NCBI GenBank assembly: GCA_946479905.1
Contig: CAMLIA010000020.1
Span: 1-36,588 of the forward strand
DNA from: an uncultured Frankiales bacterium
GTDB taxonomy: Bacteria > Actinomycetota > Actinomycetes > Mycobacteriales > SCTD01
Direction: 5' to 3'
Length of the DNA stretch: 36,588 nt
Shown: positions 18,054 through 26,122 of the stretch, one piece after another
Layout of the letters: each line of letters starts with the position of its first letter
Position numbering within the stretch: the first letter of the stretch is position 1
Made by a program: the position numbers and the translations under genes
Notes under the pieces: generated by a model
Databases searched by the model: none
Told to the model about the DNA's origin: nothing
The model's input: only the letters and a program-made list of their open reading frames with translations

Positions 18054-18080
18054 AGGGGTCTCCGGAGGGCATGCTGGCGC

Positions 18081-18292
18081 GGACCCTCCCCCTCTGTCAT
18101 GGGACCTGAGAGCTTCACCTGCGCAGTGGCACTGCCATGCCGTGCGCGGGCTTGCACCGTCGGCGAGCGCCCGCTGCCACGAGCACTGCTTTCCAGAGGC
18201 GCCTACCCCGTGCGGTCCGTGGGCCTGAGAGGTTGTCGGGGAGAGGATGCTCCTTCGGCGCCCGGCGCTGGCTTGCGCAGGGACTCTCCCGC
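18081..18292 (-). promoter_or_regulatory. Tandem glycine riboswitch upstream of gcvP
   Basis: Read on the minus strand, aptamer 1 begins GCGGGAGAGTCC and contains GGGCGCCGAAGGAGCA and CTCTCAGGCCCA. A short linker follows (ACCGCACGGGGTAGGCGC). Aptamer 2 begins CTCTGGAAAGCAG and contains CGCCGACGGTGCAAGCC, GAAGCTCTCAGGT and the closing GACAGAGGGGGAGG. These are the conserved pieces of the glycine riboswitch, with the double-aptamer layout usual in actinobacteria. It ends about 27 nt before the gcvP GTG, so it probably turns the gene on when glycine is abundant. A TAGTTT hexamer (18319-18314) about 22 nt upstream may be the minus-10 box. Confidence 0.95.
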
Positions 18293-18382
18293 GTGGGGTG
18301 GTCGGCACCCCCGAAACTACCAGCGCTCCCGCCTTGCGTCCTCGTTCGCCGCACCTGACGCGCGGACCAGGTGTGCCGGACG

Positions 18383-19000
<618 letters not shown>

Positions 19001-19049
19001 CAGGGCTCCGCTCTCGTCGTACCGCCTGCTTGCCTGCCGTGCTCGAGGG

Positions 19050-19078
19050 ACGTTAGGAACCCTCGACCTCGGGGTCAA
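19050..19078 (-). promoter_or_regulatory. Sigma-70 promoter of the MerR gene
   Basis: On the minus strand TTGACC (19078-19073), a 17-bp spacer and TAACGT (19055-19050) form a near-consensus housekeeping promoter. The start should be near 19043. The minus-35 overlaps TGACC-CCGA-GGTCG, a near-copy of the element over the garA minus-35 (21074-21061). Confidence 0.65.
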
Positions 19079-19094
19079 CGACCCGAGCGGCGCG

Positions 19095-19120
19095 TCTCAA
19101 CCTTCAACCTCTTGTTGAGA
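19095..19120. promoter_or_regulatory. Inverted repeat upstream of the MerR gene, regulator-binding candidate
   Basis: TCTCAAC (19095-19101) and GTTGAGA (19114-19120) are perfect 7-bp arms; an inner TTCAAC gives a third half-site. It lies 17 bp upstream of the MerR promoter minus-35, a position for an activator or for autoregulation. The same CTCAAC-N12-GTTGAG spacing occurs at 25393-25418. Confidence 0.5.
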
Positions 19121-19128
19121 GTGAGGCC

Positions 19129-19623
19129 TCACGCGTCCTTCTCGAAGTCCTCGGGGGAGATCGTGTCGAGGAACTCGCGGAACCGCTCCACCTCGTCCTC
19201 CTGCTCGTCCGGGATGGCGATGCCGGCCTCGGCGAGCACCGACTCCTCCCCCCGGATGACCGTGCCGGTGCGCATGGCGAGGGCGATGGCGTCGCTGGGC
19301 CGGGCGCTCACGGTCACCCCGCCGTCGAAGCTCAGCTCGGCGTAGAACACGCCGTCGCGCAGGTCGCTGATCGTCACGGCCTGCAGCGGCCGGTCGAGGG
19401 CGTCGAGGAGGTCCTTGAGCAGGTCGTGCGTCATCGGCCGCTGCGTGACGACGCCCTGCTGGGCGAAGGCGATCGCGGTCGCCTCGACCGCGCCGATCCA
19501 GATCGGCAGGTAGCGGTCGCCGGTGGCCTCCTTCAGCAGCACGATCGGCTGCTGGCTGGGGAGCTCGACCCGCACGCCCACCACGGTCAGCTCGGTGGGG
19601 GCCGGGCCGTCGGGGTCGTTCAT
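19129..19623 (-). CDS. Bifunctional nuclease family protein (DUF151/BFN)
   Basis: 164 residues. The conserved DUF151 core is visible: ELTVVGVRVELPSQQPIVLL, YLPIWIGAVEATAIA, RPMTHDLLKDLL, VFYAELSF and RPSDAIALAMR. A UVR-like acidic tail follows. Plant and bacterial relatives have been described as nucleases with RNase and DNase activity, but the role of the actinobacterial protein is unknown. It matches Rv1829 in the conserved cluster. ATG at 19623 has TAGGGT 6 nt upstream (leaderless type). It sits 128 bp before the MerR gene and 69 bp after ftsR. Confidence 0.92.
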   Translation of the reverse strand: MNDPDGPAPTELTVVGVRVELPSQQPIVLLKEATGDRYLPIWIGAVEATAIAFAQQGVVTQRPMTHDLLKDLLDALDRPLQAVTISDLRDGVFYAELSFDGGVTVSARPSDAIALAMRTGTVIRGEESVLAEAGIAIPDEQEDEVERFREFLDTISPEDFEKDA

Positions 19624-19629
19624 GGTTCG

Positions 19630-19635
19630 ACCCTA
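19630..19635 (-). promoter_or_regulatory. Minus-10 element for a leaderless bifunctional nuclease transcript
   Basis: TAGGGT on the minus strand ends 6 nt before the ATG, and no ribosome site is visible. The arrangement equals that upstream of lnt and pgsA. Confidence 0.4.
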
Positions 19636-19692
19636 CTCCGCCCGGCGGTCTCCGGCACCTGTCGGAACAACACCCGTGTGACGAGCGACGGA

Positions 19693-20445
19693 CTACCGAC
19701 GCAGCCCCGGGGCGAGGCCCGCCTTGACCAGGGTGGCGTGCAGCTTGACGGACAGCGAGGCGAGCTCGCGTGCGACCTCGTCGGCGCGGGCGCGGGCCTC
19801 CGGGTTGCGCTGCCGCACCAGGGGGGTGACCACCTGCTCGACGAGGCCGATCTCGCGCTCTGCTGCCGACTTGAAGGGGCGCAGGTGCCGGGCCTCGATG
19901 CCGAACCTGGCCATCTCGGCCACCGTCTTCGCGATCACCAGCGCGTCGCCGTCGTAGTGGCTGCTCCCGGACCGGGGGCTCACCAGCCCGAACTGCTCGA
20001 GCTGCTCGAGCTGCTGCGGCTCGAGGCCCGCCGCGTCGAGCAGCTCGCGGCGCGACAGCCGCACCTCGCTGGCGTCGGGGCGGAAGGCCTCCGGTCCCGG
20101 CATGCCCTCCGCAGCGACCAGCGCGCGCGGCACGCGCGGGCCCGCGCTGCCCGTCGACGGCGGCTCGAGCCCCCGGTCGATGGCGTCCAGGTGCTCCTTG
20201 ATCACCCGCAGCGGCAGGTAGTGGTCGCGCTGCGCCGACAGCACGTAGCGCAGCCGGCTGACGTCCTCACGGGAGAACTTGCGGTAGCCGGAGGAGGTCC
20301 GTTCCGGCTTGATGAGCCCCTCGTCCTCGAGGAAGCGGATCTTGGAGATCGTCACGTCCGGGTACTCGGGGCGCAGCTGCCCGAGCACCTCGCCGATGCT
20401 CATGAAGGCGCGGGAAGGGCTGCCTGCGGCGTGCGGGACGGCCAC
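19693..20445 (-). CDS. ftsR: MerR family regulator FtsR
   Basis: A 250-residue MerR-type regulator corresponding to Rv1828 and C. glutamicum FtsR, an activator of ftsZ. The DNA-binding domain is MSIGEVLGQL, RPEYPDVTISKIRFLEDEGL, ERTSSGYRKFSREDVSRL and RYVLSAQRDHYLPLRVIKEH. A linker and an effector-like C-terminal helical domain follow (ALVIAKTVAEMARFGIEARHL, then LVEQVVTPLVRQRNPEARA). GTG at 20445 is chosen because GAGGAGGGGAG lies just upstream and it begins 1 bp after the garA stop; the ATG at 20403 is the shorter option. It is co-transcribed with garA. Confidence 0.93.
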   Translation of the reverse strand: MAVPHAAGSPSRAFMSIGEVLGQLRPEYPDVTISKIRFLEDEGLIKPERTSSGYRKFSREDVSRLRYVLSAQRDHYLPLRVIKEHLDAIDRGLEPPSTGSAGPRVPRALVAAEGMPGPEAFRPDASEVRLSRRELLDAAGLEPQQLEQLEQFGLVSPRSGSSHYDGDALVIAKTVAEMARFGIEARHLRPFKSAAEREIGLVEQVVTPLVRQRNPEARARADEVARELASLSVKLHATLVKAGLAPGLRR

Positions 20446-20446
20446 C

Positions 20447-20989
20447 TCAGCTCCCCTCCTCACTGGGGCGGGAGCCGGTGAGGAAGACCAGCCGGTACTT
20501 CCCGACCTGCACCTCGTCGCCGCCCGCGAGCGCGGCCGTCTCGATCCGCTCCCGGTTGAGGTAGGTCCCGTTGAGGCTCCCGACGTCGCGCACCACGAAG
20601 CCACCGCCCTCGCGACGGAACTCCGCGTGCCGTCGCGAGACGGTCACGTCGTCGAGGAAGATGTCGCTGTCCGGGTGCCGTCCCGCCGTGGTCACGTCCG
20701 CGTCGAGCAGGAAGCGGGAACCGGCGTTCGGCCCGCGCTTGACGACGAGCAGCGCCGATCCGGGCGGGAGCGTGTCGGCGACACCGGACTCGTGCTCGTC
20801 GGTGGTCTCGACCTCCGCTGCCGACCCGCTGTCGAGGGCCCCCTCGAGGGCCGCCAGCGAGATCGTGGACGTGCTGTCGGTGCTCTCCCCCTGCCGGTCG
20901 CCCGGGACCGGTCGGTTGGTGGCAGCCCCGCAGCGCGCGCAGAAGCGGCTGTCGTCGGGGTTCTGCTGACCGCACTGGGTGCAGAACAC
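20447..20989 (-). CDS. garA: GarA-like FHA domain protein with N-terminal zinc ribbon
   Basis: 180 residues. A zinc ribbon comes first (FCTQCGQQNPDDSRFCARCG, two CxxC pairs), then an acidic Ser/Thr-rich linker holding TSTISL and VETTDEHES, then an FHA domain: TAGRHPDSDIFLDD, VTVSRRHAEF and DVGSLNGTYLNRERI (phosphothreonine-binding Arg, Ser and Asn visible). GarA/OdhI proteins are phosphorylated by PknB/PknG on a conserved ETT motif and then switch off 2-oxoglutarate dehydrogenase and glutamate dehydrogenase. The ETT is present here, but followed by DE rather than the usual S. The zinc ribbon is absent from mycobacterial GarA. GTG start at 20989 has GGAGGG about 11 nt upstream. It is first gene of the garA-ftsR pair. 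Confidence 0.9.
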   Translation of the reverse strand: MFCTQCGQQNPDDSRFCARCGAATNRPVPGDRQGESTDSTSTISLAALEGALDSGSAAEVETTDEHESGVADTLPPGSALLVVKRGPNAGSRFLLDADVTTAGRHPDSDIFLDDVTVSRRHAEFRREGGGFVVRDVGSLNGTYLNRERIETAALAGGDEVQVGKYRLVFLTGSRPSEEGS

Positions 20990-21046
20990 GGTGTCGCCGC
21001 CCTCCTCGAGTGCCTGCGCAGGTGACCTGCACGCCGGCGCACCGCG

Positions 21047-21075
21047 AACCTAGCGGCGGCTGACCTCAGGGTCAA
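21047..21075 (-). promoter_or_regulatory. Sigma-70 promoter of garA-ftsR
   Basis: On the minus strand TTGACC (21075-21070), 17 bp, and TAGGTT (21052-21047) form a near-consensus promoter about 58 bp before the garA start. The minus-35 overlaps the inverted repeat TGACC-CTGA-GGTCA (21074-21061), which is shared almost exactly with the MerR promoter. Confidence 0.7.
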
Positions 21076-21135
21076 CCGGTGGTCGACAGTCTCTCACCTG
21101 TGCGATATCGGCACGAGGTCGAGACGCATGCGCCT

Positions 21136-21525
21136 CTAGTGTCCAGTCAGGCTCTCGTACGCCGCGGCGTCGAGGAGGCCGGGGCTGGCCAGCGCGGCGG
21201 CTACGCCGTCGGTGGGGGCGATCTCCACCATCCACCCCTCGCCGTAGGGGTCGCTGTTGACGAGCTCCGGGTTGGCGTCGAGGGCCTCGTTGCGGGCCAC
21301 CACCGTCCCGGCGAGGGGGGCGTACACGTCGGAGACGCTCTTGGTGGACTCCACCTCCCCCATGCTCTGCCCGGCGCTCACCTCGGTGCCGACCGCGGGC
21401 AGCGTCACGAAGACGATGTCACCGAGCGCCTCCTGGGCGTAGTCGGTGATGCCGATGCGCAGGTTGTCGTCGACGGCCTTCACCCACTCGTGCTCGGCGG
21501 TGTACGTCAGATCGGCGGGGTTCAA
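21136..21525 (-). CDS. gcvH: Glycine cleavage system H protein
   Basis: 129 residues. It is the lipoyl carrier shuttling the aminomethyl group between the P, T and L proteins. The lipoylation site is Lys62 in GEVESTKSVSDVYAP; LTYTAEHEWVK, GITDYAQEALGDIVFVTLP, NPELVNSDPYGEGWMVEI and LLDAAAYESL complete the family pattern. TTG at 21525 is chosen because homologues begin (M)NPADLTYT and GGAAGAGG lies 5 nt upstream. An ATG at 21594, overlapping the upstream DUF881 stop as TGATG, would add a 23-residue Pro/Ala-rich extension with less typical codons and no ribosome site; it cannot be excluded. The gene lies at the end of the DUF881 operon. Confidence 0.95.
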   Translation of the reverse strand: MNPADLTYTAEHEWVKAVDDNLRIGITDYAQEALGDIVFVTLPAVGTEVSAGQSMGEVESTKSVSDVYAPLAGTVVARNEALDANPELVNSDPYGEGWMVEIAPTDGVAAALASPGLLDAAAYESLTGH

Positions 21526-21593
21526 CGCGGCCTCTTCCGGTGGAGCGCCGGGCGGGCCGGCGGCGGTGGGTCCTGCGCGCGGGTCGCGCGGCA

Positions 21594-22322
21594 TCAGTCG
21601 GGGCGAGCGTAACGAGGCGCCGAGAGCGCCCGCAAGGCGGTCACCCGCAGCCGGTCGCCCCGGGACACCTGGGTGCTGCCGCCCTGCTGCTGGACCGCGT
21701 CCTCCACACCGCCGGGGATCGCCATGGCACCCGCCAGCGTGCCCGGGTCGCCGAGGGCGGTGAACCGGAACGGCGCAGTGAGGTGGGTCCCCCCGACCGT
21801 CACGCCGGTCGACTCGTCCACGAGCGCCGTCTGCGCGACGACGCGCACCGCGACGATCTTGCCGTCGCTCCCCGTGCCCTCGAACTGGACGGCCTCCGCG
21901 CCGGCGTTGCGCAGCTCCTCCAGCACGTCGAGCAGCACCGAGGCGCTGACCTGGTCCTTGGGGTCGGTGATCCGCACCTGCACACCCGGTCCGCTCGCCG
22001 CGACCGTGCCGGCGAGGATGCCGAGCTGCTGGGTCCGGCGCCGGGCCTCGGCGAGCGCCGCCTCGGTGGCGCCGGTCCCTGTCGTCAGGCGCTGCTTGGT
22101 CTCGGTGAGGCTCGCCACCTCCTGGCGGAGCCGGTCGCTGCGGTTCGACAGCTCGTCGAGGATCTGGACGAGGTCCTCCTGCCGGGCACTGGCGAGGACG
22201 CCCTCCTTCTGGGTCGAGCGCACCTGCACGGCCAAGGCGAAGCCGAGCACGCCCAGCAGCACGGCGACGAGGACGTCGACGCGCCGGGCCCGGGGCCGCA
22301 GCAGCTGTCGGAGGCGCCGCAC
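21594..22322 (-). CDS. DUF881 family membrane protein (second copy)
   Basis: 242 residues. One N-terminal transmembrane helix (VDVLVAVLLGVLGFALAVQV) is followed by a coiled-coil segment (about 48-85) and the DUF881 domain: GPGVQVRITDPKD, VLLDVLEELRNAGAEAVQ, IVAVRVVAQTALVDES, TAPFRFTALGDP and IPGGVEDA. DUF881 proteins occur beside division or cell-envelope genes in Gram-positive bacteria; function unknown. It equals Rv1825 in the DUF881-Sbp-DUF881 trio. GTG at 22322 begins 1 bp after the sbp stop. Confidence 0.9.
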   Translation of the reverse strand: MRRLRQLLRPRARRVDVLVAVLLGVLGFALAVQVRSTQKEGVLASARQEDLVQILDELSNRSDRLRQEVASLTETKQRLTTGTGATEAALAEARRRTQQLGILAGTVAASGPGVQVRITDPKDQVSASVLLDVLEELRNAGAEAVQFEGTGSDGKIVAVRVVAQTALVDESTGVTVGGTHLTAPFRFTALGDPGTLAGAMAIPGGVEDAVQQQGGSTQVSRGDRLRVTALRALSAPRYARPD

Positions 22323-22323
22323 G

Positions 22324-22656
22324 TCAGGCCCGGAACAGGTGCCGACGGATCGCGGCGGCGTTGGTGAAGATCCGGATGCCCAGGACGACGACGACGCCGG
22401 TGGACAGCTGGCCCCCGACGCCCAGCTGGTCCCCCAGGAACACGACCAGCGCGGCCACCAGGACGTTGCTCACGAAGGACACGACGAAGACCCGGTCGTC
22501 GAAGATGCCGTCCAGCTGGGCGCGGACCGCACCGAAGACGGCGTCGAGCGCTGCCACCACCGCGATCGGGAGGTACGGCTGCAGCGCGTCCGGGACGGTG
22601 GGGTGCAGCACCAGGCCGAGCACGACGCCGAGCGCCAGCGCGAGGGCGGGGATCAC
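22324..22656 (-). CDS. sbp: Small basic protein (DUF1290)
   Basis: A 110-residue membrane protein with three hydrophobic segments (ALALALGVVLGLVLHP, IAVVAALDAVFGAVRAQL and FVSNVLVAALVVFLGDQLG) and the family hallmark LDAVFGAVRAQLDGIFDDRVF, split around a basic loop, ending near VLGIRIFTNAAAIRRHLF. It corresponds to Rv1824. Function unknown, but it is always found between or beside DUF881 genes, so the three products probably form one complex. The GTG start overlaps the upstream DUF881 stop (GTGA). A longer in-frame reading frame upstream is a shadow of that gene. Confidence 0.92.
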   Translation of the reverse strand: MIPALALALGVVLGLVLHPTVPDALQPYLPIAVVAALDAVFGAVRAQLDGIFDDRVFVVSFVSNVLVAALVVFLGDQLGVGGQLSTGVVVVLGIRIFTNAAAIRRHLFRA

Positions 22657-23543
22657 GACGTGCCTCCGGAGGTGCGGGGTGTGACGGCTCGGGCGGTGTG
22701 CAGCTCCGGCGGCGGGGCGGCGGGCAGCGACAGCGAACCGGCGCGTCGGACCGTGAAGCCCAGGCCGTACAGCGAGGTGTAGGTGGTGAAGCGACGTGCG
22801 GTCTTGCTGTCGGCGAACGCGGGTTCCAGGACGTCCACGTCGCCGACCGCGGACAGCCGGTAGGGCGGCGACAGCGGCCGGAAGTCGACCAGGACGGCCT
22901 CGCCTGCCGAGCGGATCGCGGTCAGGGCGGTGAGGCGCTGCCCGTTGACGCTGATCGCCTCGGCACCGGCGGCCCACAGCGCGTTCGCGACGTCCTGCAG
23001 GTCACGGTCGTAGATGCGGCCGTCCCCGAGCTGGCCCCCGCGACCGTCGACGCTGCTGTCGGCGTCCGGCGCGTCGTCGAGGGTCACGACCAGGCCCGGC
23101 CCGGTGACCCGGGTCTGCCCCGTGGCCAGCTCCAGGGCCGCGACCCGCGCGGCGAGGCGGCGACCGCTGGCGTCGTCGCCGAGGCCGACGTCGCGCGCCT
23201 GACGCACCTGCGCCCGCAAGGCGTCGGCCTGCGCGGCGAGCCGGTCGGTCTCGGCGGTCTGGGTGCGGATGTCGGCCACCAGCGCGCGCCGGACGGCGCC
23301 GGCCGCTCCGGCGCTCCGGCGGGACTGCGCCGTGCCGACACCCACCACGAGGCCGACCAGCCCGAGCAGAGCGACTGCGCGCAGCGCCCGCGCGCGGCCC
23401 GTCCCCTGCCTGCCCGGAGGGGGCAGCTCGGCCTTGCGCCGGGCTGCCTCGGCGTACGCCGGGTCGAGCGCCGCATCCGTCATGTCGACAAGGAGGCTCA
23501 TCGACCCATCGACACGCCTGGGCGCGGGGCCAGCGTCGGACAT
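22653..23543 (-). CDS. DUF881 family membrane protein (first copy)
   Basis: 296 residues. A cytoplasmic N-terminal region contains MTDAALDPAYAEAARRKAEL, then a transmembrane helix (AVALLGLVGLVVGVGTAQ), a helical coiled-coil (about 90-140) and the DUF881 domain: TGPGLVVTLDDAPD, DLQDVANALWAAGAEAISVN, QRLTALTAIRSAGEAVLVDF, PPYRLSAVGD and YTSLYGLGFTV. It corresponds to Rv1823. ATG at 23543 is chosen (MSDAGPAPRR); an ATG at 23502 is a shorter option. It is the first gene of the DUF881-sbp-DUF881-gcvH run, 59 bp after the nucleotidyltransferase gene. Confidence 0.9.
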   Translation of the reverse strand: MSDAGPAPRRVDGSMSLLVDMTDAALDPAYAEAARRKAELPPPGRQGTGRARALRAVALLGLVGLVVGVGTAQSRRSAGAAGAVRRALVADIRTQTAETDRLAAQADALRAQVRQARDVGLGDDASGRRLAARVAALELATGQTRVTGPGLVVTLDDAPDADSSVDGRGGQLGDGRIYDRDLQDVANALWAAGAEAISVNGQRLTALTAIRSAGEAVLVDFRPLSPPYRLSAVGDVDVLEPAFADSKTARRFTTYTSLYGLGFTVRRAGSLSLPAAPPPELHTARAVTPRTSGGTS

Positions 23544-23602
23544 GTCCCCATCCTGCCCCACGCCGCGACCCGGCTGCGCACGGTCGGCCAGCCGAGGAGG
23601 TG

Positions 23603-26113
23603 TCATCCGGTCGGCGGTGCGGCGTCCTCGACGACCGCGGCCCAGCTGGTGAGCAGCGCACCGGCCCGCACGGCGTCGGGTCCCTCGGCCCACAGGTGCG
23701 TCACCGCCTGTGCCGGGTCGGGCAGCACGAGCGCCCAGCTCCCGTCCGGCTCGACGACCCGTACGCCGTCCGTCGTGTCGAGCTCGCGATCACCGGCCAG
23801 CTCGACGACCCGGCGCATGACGGTGCCCTTCGCGGCCCAGGGCGTGGCGACGGAGCGCCGCACGACGTGCGCCTGCGGGATGCGCTGGTCGATCTGCGAC
23901 AGCGTCAGCTGGGTGCGCGCCACCAGCCCGACCAGTGCCGCGAAGGCCGCGACCGCGTCCACCGCCGTGCTGAACTCGGGGAAGACGAACCCACCGCGGC
24001 CGTCGCCCGCGAACACCACGCCCGGCTCCCCCGCCCGGCCGGACAGGTCGTCGGGGGACGTCGAGGTCCACAGGATGTCCGCCCCGTGGAACTGGGTGAC
24101 CTGCTCGGCGACCCGGGTGGTCGTCACCGGCAGCGCCATCGTCGCGCCCCGACCGCGCTCCGCCGCCACGAGGTCGAGCATGACGAGCAGCGCACGATCG
24201 TCATGGACGAGCTGGCCACGATCGTCCACCAGTGCCAGTCGCTCGCCGACGTGGTCGAACCGCACCCCGAAGGCCGCGCGCGAGCTCGAGACGAGGTCGC
24301 CCAGCCGGTGCACGGCCTGCATGTGGACGGCGAGCGTCTCGGTGGTGGTGACGTCGTCCAGCCGGTTGTTCACGGTGAGCACGTCGACGCCGAGCCGGCC
24401 CAGCAGCGTGGGCAGCACCAGCGCCGCCGCACCGCCGGCCGCGTCGACGACGACCTTCAGGCCCGCCTCCGCGACCCCGCGGGTGTCGATCGCCCCCAGG
24501 AGGTCCTGGGAGTAGGAGTCGAGCAGGCGGGACGGGAAGCTCAGCTCCGCGATCTCCCCCGGGAAGGCGCGCCGGAACTCCTGGCGGCTGAAGGTCCGCT
24601 CGATGCGGCGCTGCTGCGCCTGGGACAGGTCCGCCCCGCGGTCGTCGGTGAAGATGATGTCGATGGACTGCGGGTCCCCCGGCGACGTGCGCAGCACCAC
24701 TCCCCCGGCCGCGGCACTGCGCCCCGTCTCGTACCGCGCCACCGGCAGTGGCACCACCTCGAGGTCGACCACGTCGATGGCGGAGCTCGTGAGCGCGGCG
24801 ATGACGGCGCGCTTGAACGCGCGCGCCGCCCGCGAGGCGTCGCGGCTCGTCGTGACGACGCTGCCCTTCTTCAGGGTCGTGGCGTACGCCGACGCGAGCC
24901 GCACGACGTACTCCGGCGTGATCTCGACGTTGACCAGCCCCGAGACCCCTCGCGGACCGAACAGCGAGCTGGACCCCCGCGACTCCCAGATGACGCTGGT
25001 GTTGACGACCGCCCCGGCCTCGATGGTCTTGAAGGGGTAGACCCGCACGCTGTCGTGGATGAGGGCCTCCTCCTCCACGACGCACTCGTCCCCGATCACC
25101 GCGCCCTCGTCCACCCGGGCCCCGCGCATGACGTCGGTGCTCTTGCCGATGACGCAGCCCCGCAGGTTGGCGTGCGGCCCGATGAACGCGTTGTCGTGCA
25201 CCACCGCCCGGTGCAGGAACGCCCCGCTCTTCACGACGACGTTGTCGCCGAGCACGGTGAACTCGCGCAGCTCGGCGCCGCCCTCGACCTGGGCGTAGTC
25301 GCCCACGAACACCGGGCCCTTGATGATGGCCTCCGGGTCGACCTCCGCGCCCTCACCCACCCACACACCAGGAGCCACTTCGAACGCAGCCATCTCAACC
25401 TCTACTTGATGGTTGAGCACATCCGCATGCACTCTCAAGTAGCTCTCGTGCGTCCCGACGTCCTCCCAGTACCCGTCGGCGACGTGGCCGTAGACCGGAG
25501 CCCCCGCCGCCAGCAGAGCGGGGAACACGTCCGCCGACCAGTCGACGACCTCGCCCGCCGGCACGTGGTCGAAGACCTCCGGCTCCATGACGTAGATGCC
25601 GGTGTTCACGGTGTCGCTGAACACCTGGCCCCAGGTCGGCTTCTCCAGGAAGCGCTCGACCCGGTCCTCCTCGTCGGAGATGACGATGCCGAACTCCAAC
25701 GGGTTGGGCACCCGCTTCAGGCAGACCGTCACCAGCGCCCCCCGCTTGCGGTGGGCGGCCACCAGCTCGTCGAGGTCGATGTCGGTGAGCGCGTCCCCGG
25801 AGATGACGATGAAGCTGTCGTCGCGCAGCGCCGACTCGGCGTTCTTCACCGAGCCCGCGGTGCCCAGCGGCGCGTCCTCGGTGGCGTAGGAGAGGTGCAT
25901 CCCGAGCTCCTCGCCGTCCCCGAAGTAGGTGCGCACCAGGGAGGCGAGGAACTGCACCGTGACCACGGTCTCGTCGAACCCGTGCCGGCGCAGCAGCCGC
26001 AGCACGTGCTCCATGATCGGCCGGTTGACCACGGGGAGCAGCGGCTTGGGCTGGTTGGCGGTCATCGGGCGCAGCCGGGTGCCCTCACCTCCGGCCATGA
26101 CCACCGCGCGCAC
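23603..26113 (-). CDS. Nucleotidyltransferase-phosphomannomutase fusion (mannose-1-phosphate guanylyltransferase-like)
   Basis: 836 residues in three parts. Part 1 is a sugar-nucleotide transferase (about 1-235): VVMAGGEGTRLRPMT, KPLLPVVNRP, VISGDALTDID, FLEKP and VNTGIYVMEP. Part 2 is a left-handed beta-helix (about 240-370) with hexapeptide repeats. Part 3 resembles alpha-D-phosphohexomutases (about 375-836), but its signatures are weak: TTSRDASRAAR replaces the TSHNP phosphoserine loop, FDHVGERLALVDD stands where DxDxDR is expected, and GDGRGGFVFPEF replaces GExSGH. The first domain should make GDP-mannose (or another NDP-hexose), supplying the mannosyltransferase at 5051; the mutase part may be inactive or regulatory. 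GTG at 26113 has AGGAG 7 nt upstream that overlaps the pgsA stop. It carries an operator-like repeat at 25393-25418. Confidence 0.85.
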   Translation of the reverse strand: MRAVVMAGGEGTRLRPMTANQPKPLLPVVNRPIMEHVLRLLRRHGFDETVVTVQFLASLVRTYFGDGEELGMHLSYATEDAPLGTAGSVKNAESALRDDSFIVISGDALTDIDLDELVAAHRKRGALVTVCLKRVPNPLEFGIVISDEEDRVERFLEKPTWGQVFSDTVNTGIYVMEPEVFDHVPAGEVVDWSADVFPALLAAGAPVYGHVADGYWEDVGTHESYLRVHADVLNHQVEVEMAAFEVAPGVWVGEGAEVDPEAIIKGPVFVGDYAQVEGGAELREFTVLGDNVVVKSGAFLHRAVVHDNAFIGPHANLRGCVIGKSTDVMRGARVDEGAVIGDECVVEEEALIHDSVRVYPFKTIEAGAVVNTSVIWESRGSSSLFGPRGVSGLVNVEITPEYVVRLASAYATTLKKGSVVTTSRDASRAARAFKRAVIAALTSSAIDVVDLEVVPLPVARYETGRSAAAGGVVLRTSPGDPQSIDIIFTDDRGADLSQAQQRRIERTFSRQEFRRAFPGEIAELSFPSRLLDSYSQDLLGAIDTRGVAEAGLKVVVDAAGGAAALVLPTLLGRLGVDVLTVNNRLDDVTTTETLAVHMQAVHRLGDLVSSSRAAFGVRFDHVGERLALVDDRGQLVHDDRALLVMLDLVAAERGRGATMALPVTTTRVAEQVTQFHGADILWTSTSPDDLSGRAGEPGVVFAGDGRGGFVFPEFSTAVDAVAAFAALVGLVARTQLTLSQIDQRIPQAHVVRRSVATPWAAKGTVMRRVVELAGDRELDTTDGVRVVEPDGSWALVLPDPAQAVTHLWAEGPDAVRAGALLTSWAAVVEDAAPPTG
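25393..25418. repeat. Second copy of the CTCAAC-N12-GTTGAG inverted repeat
   Basis: CTCAACC (25394-25400) and GGTTGAG (25411-25417) are perfect arms around TCTACTTGAT, inside the fusion gene near codons 233-240. The 26-bp frame aligns base for base at both ends with 19095-19120. An AT-rich site within a very GC-rich gene stands out. Confidence 0.5.
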
Positions 26114-26122
26114 GCTCTGCTC

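Noticed and set aside
19001..19078. Upstream TTG start extending the MerR regulator by 26 residues
   Set aside because: The segment contains the TTGACC-N17-TAACGT promoter; GTG 19000 has a good ribosome site.
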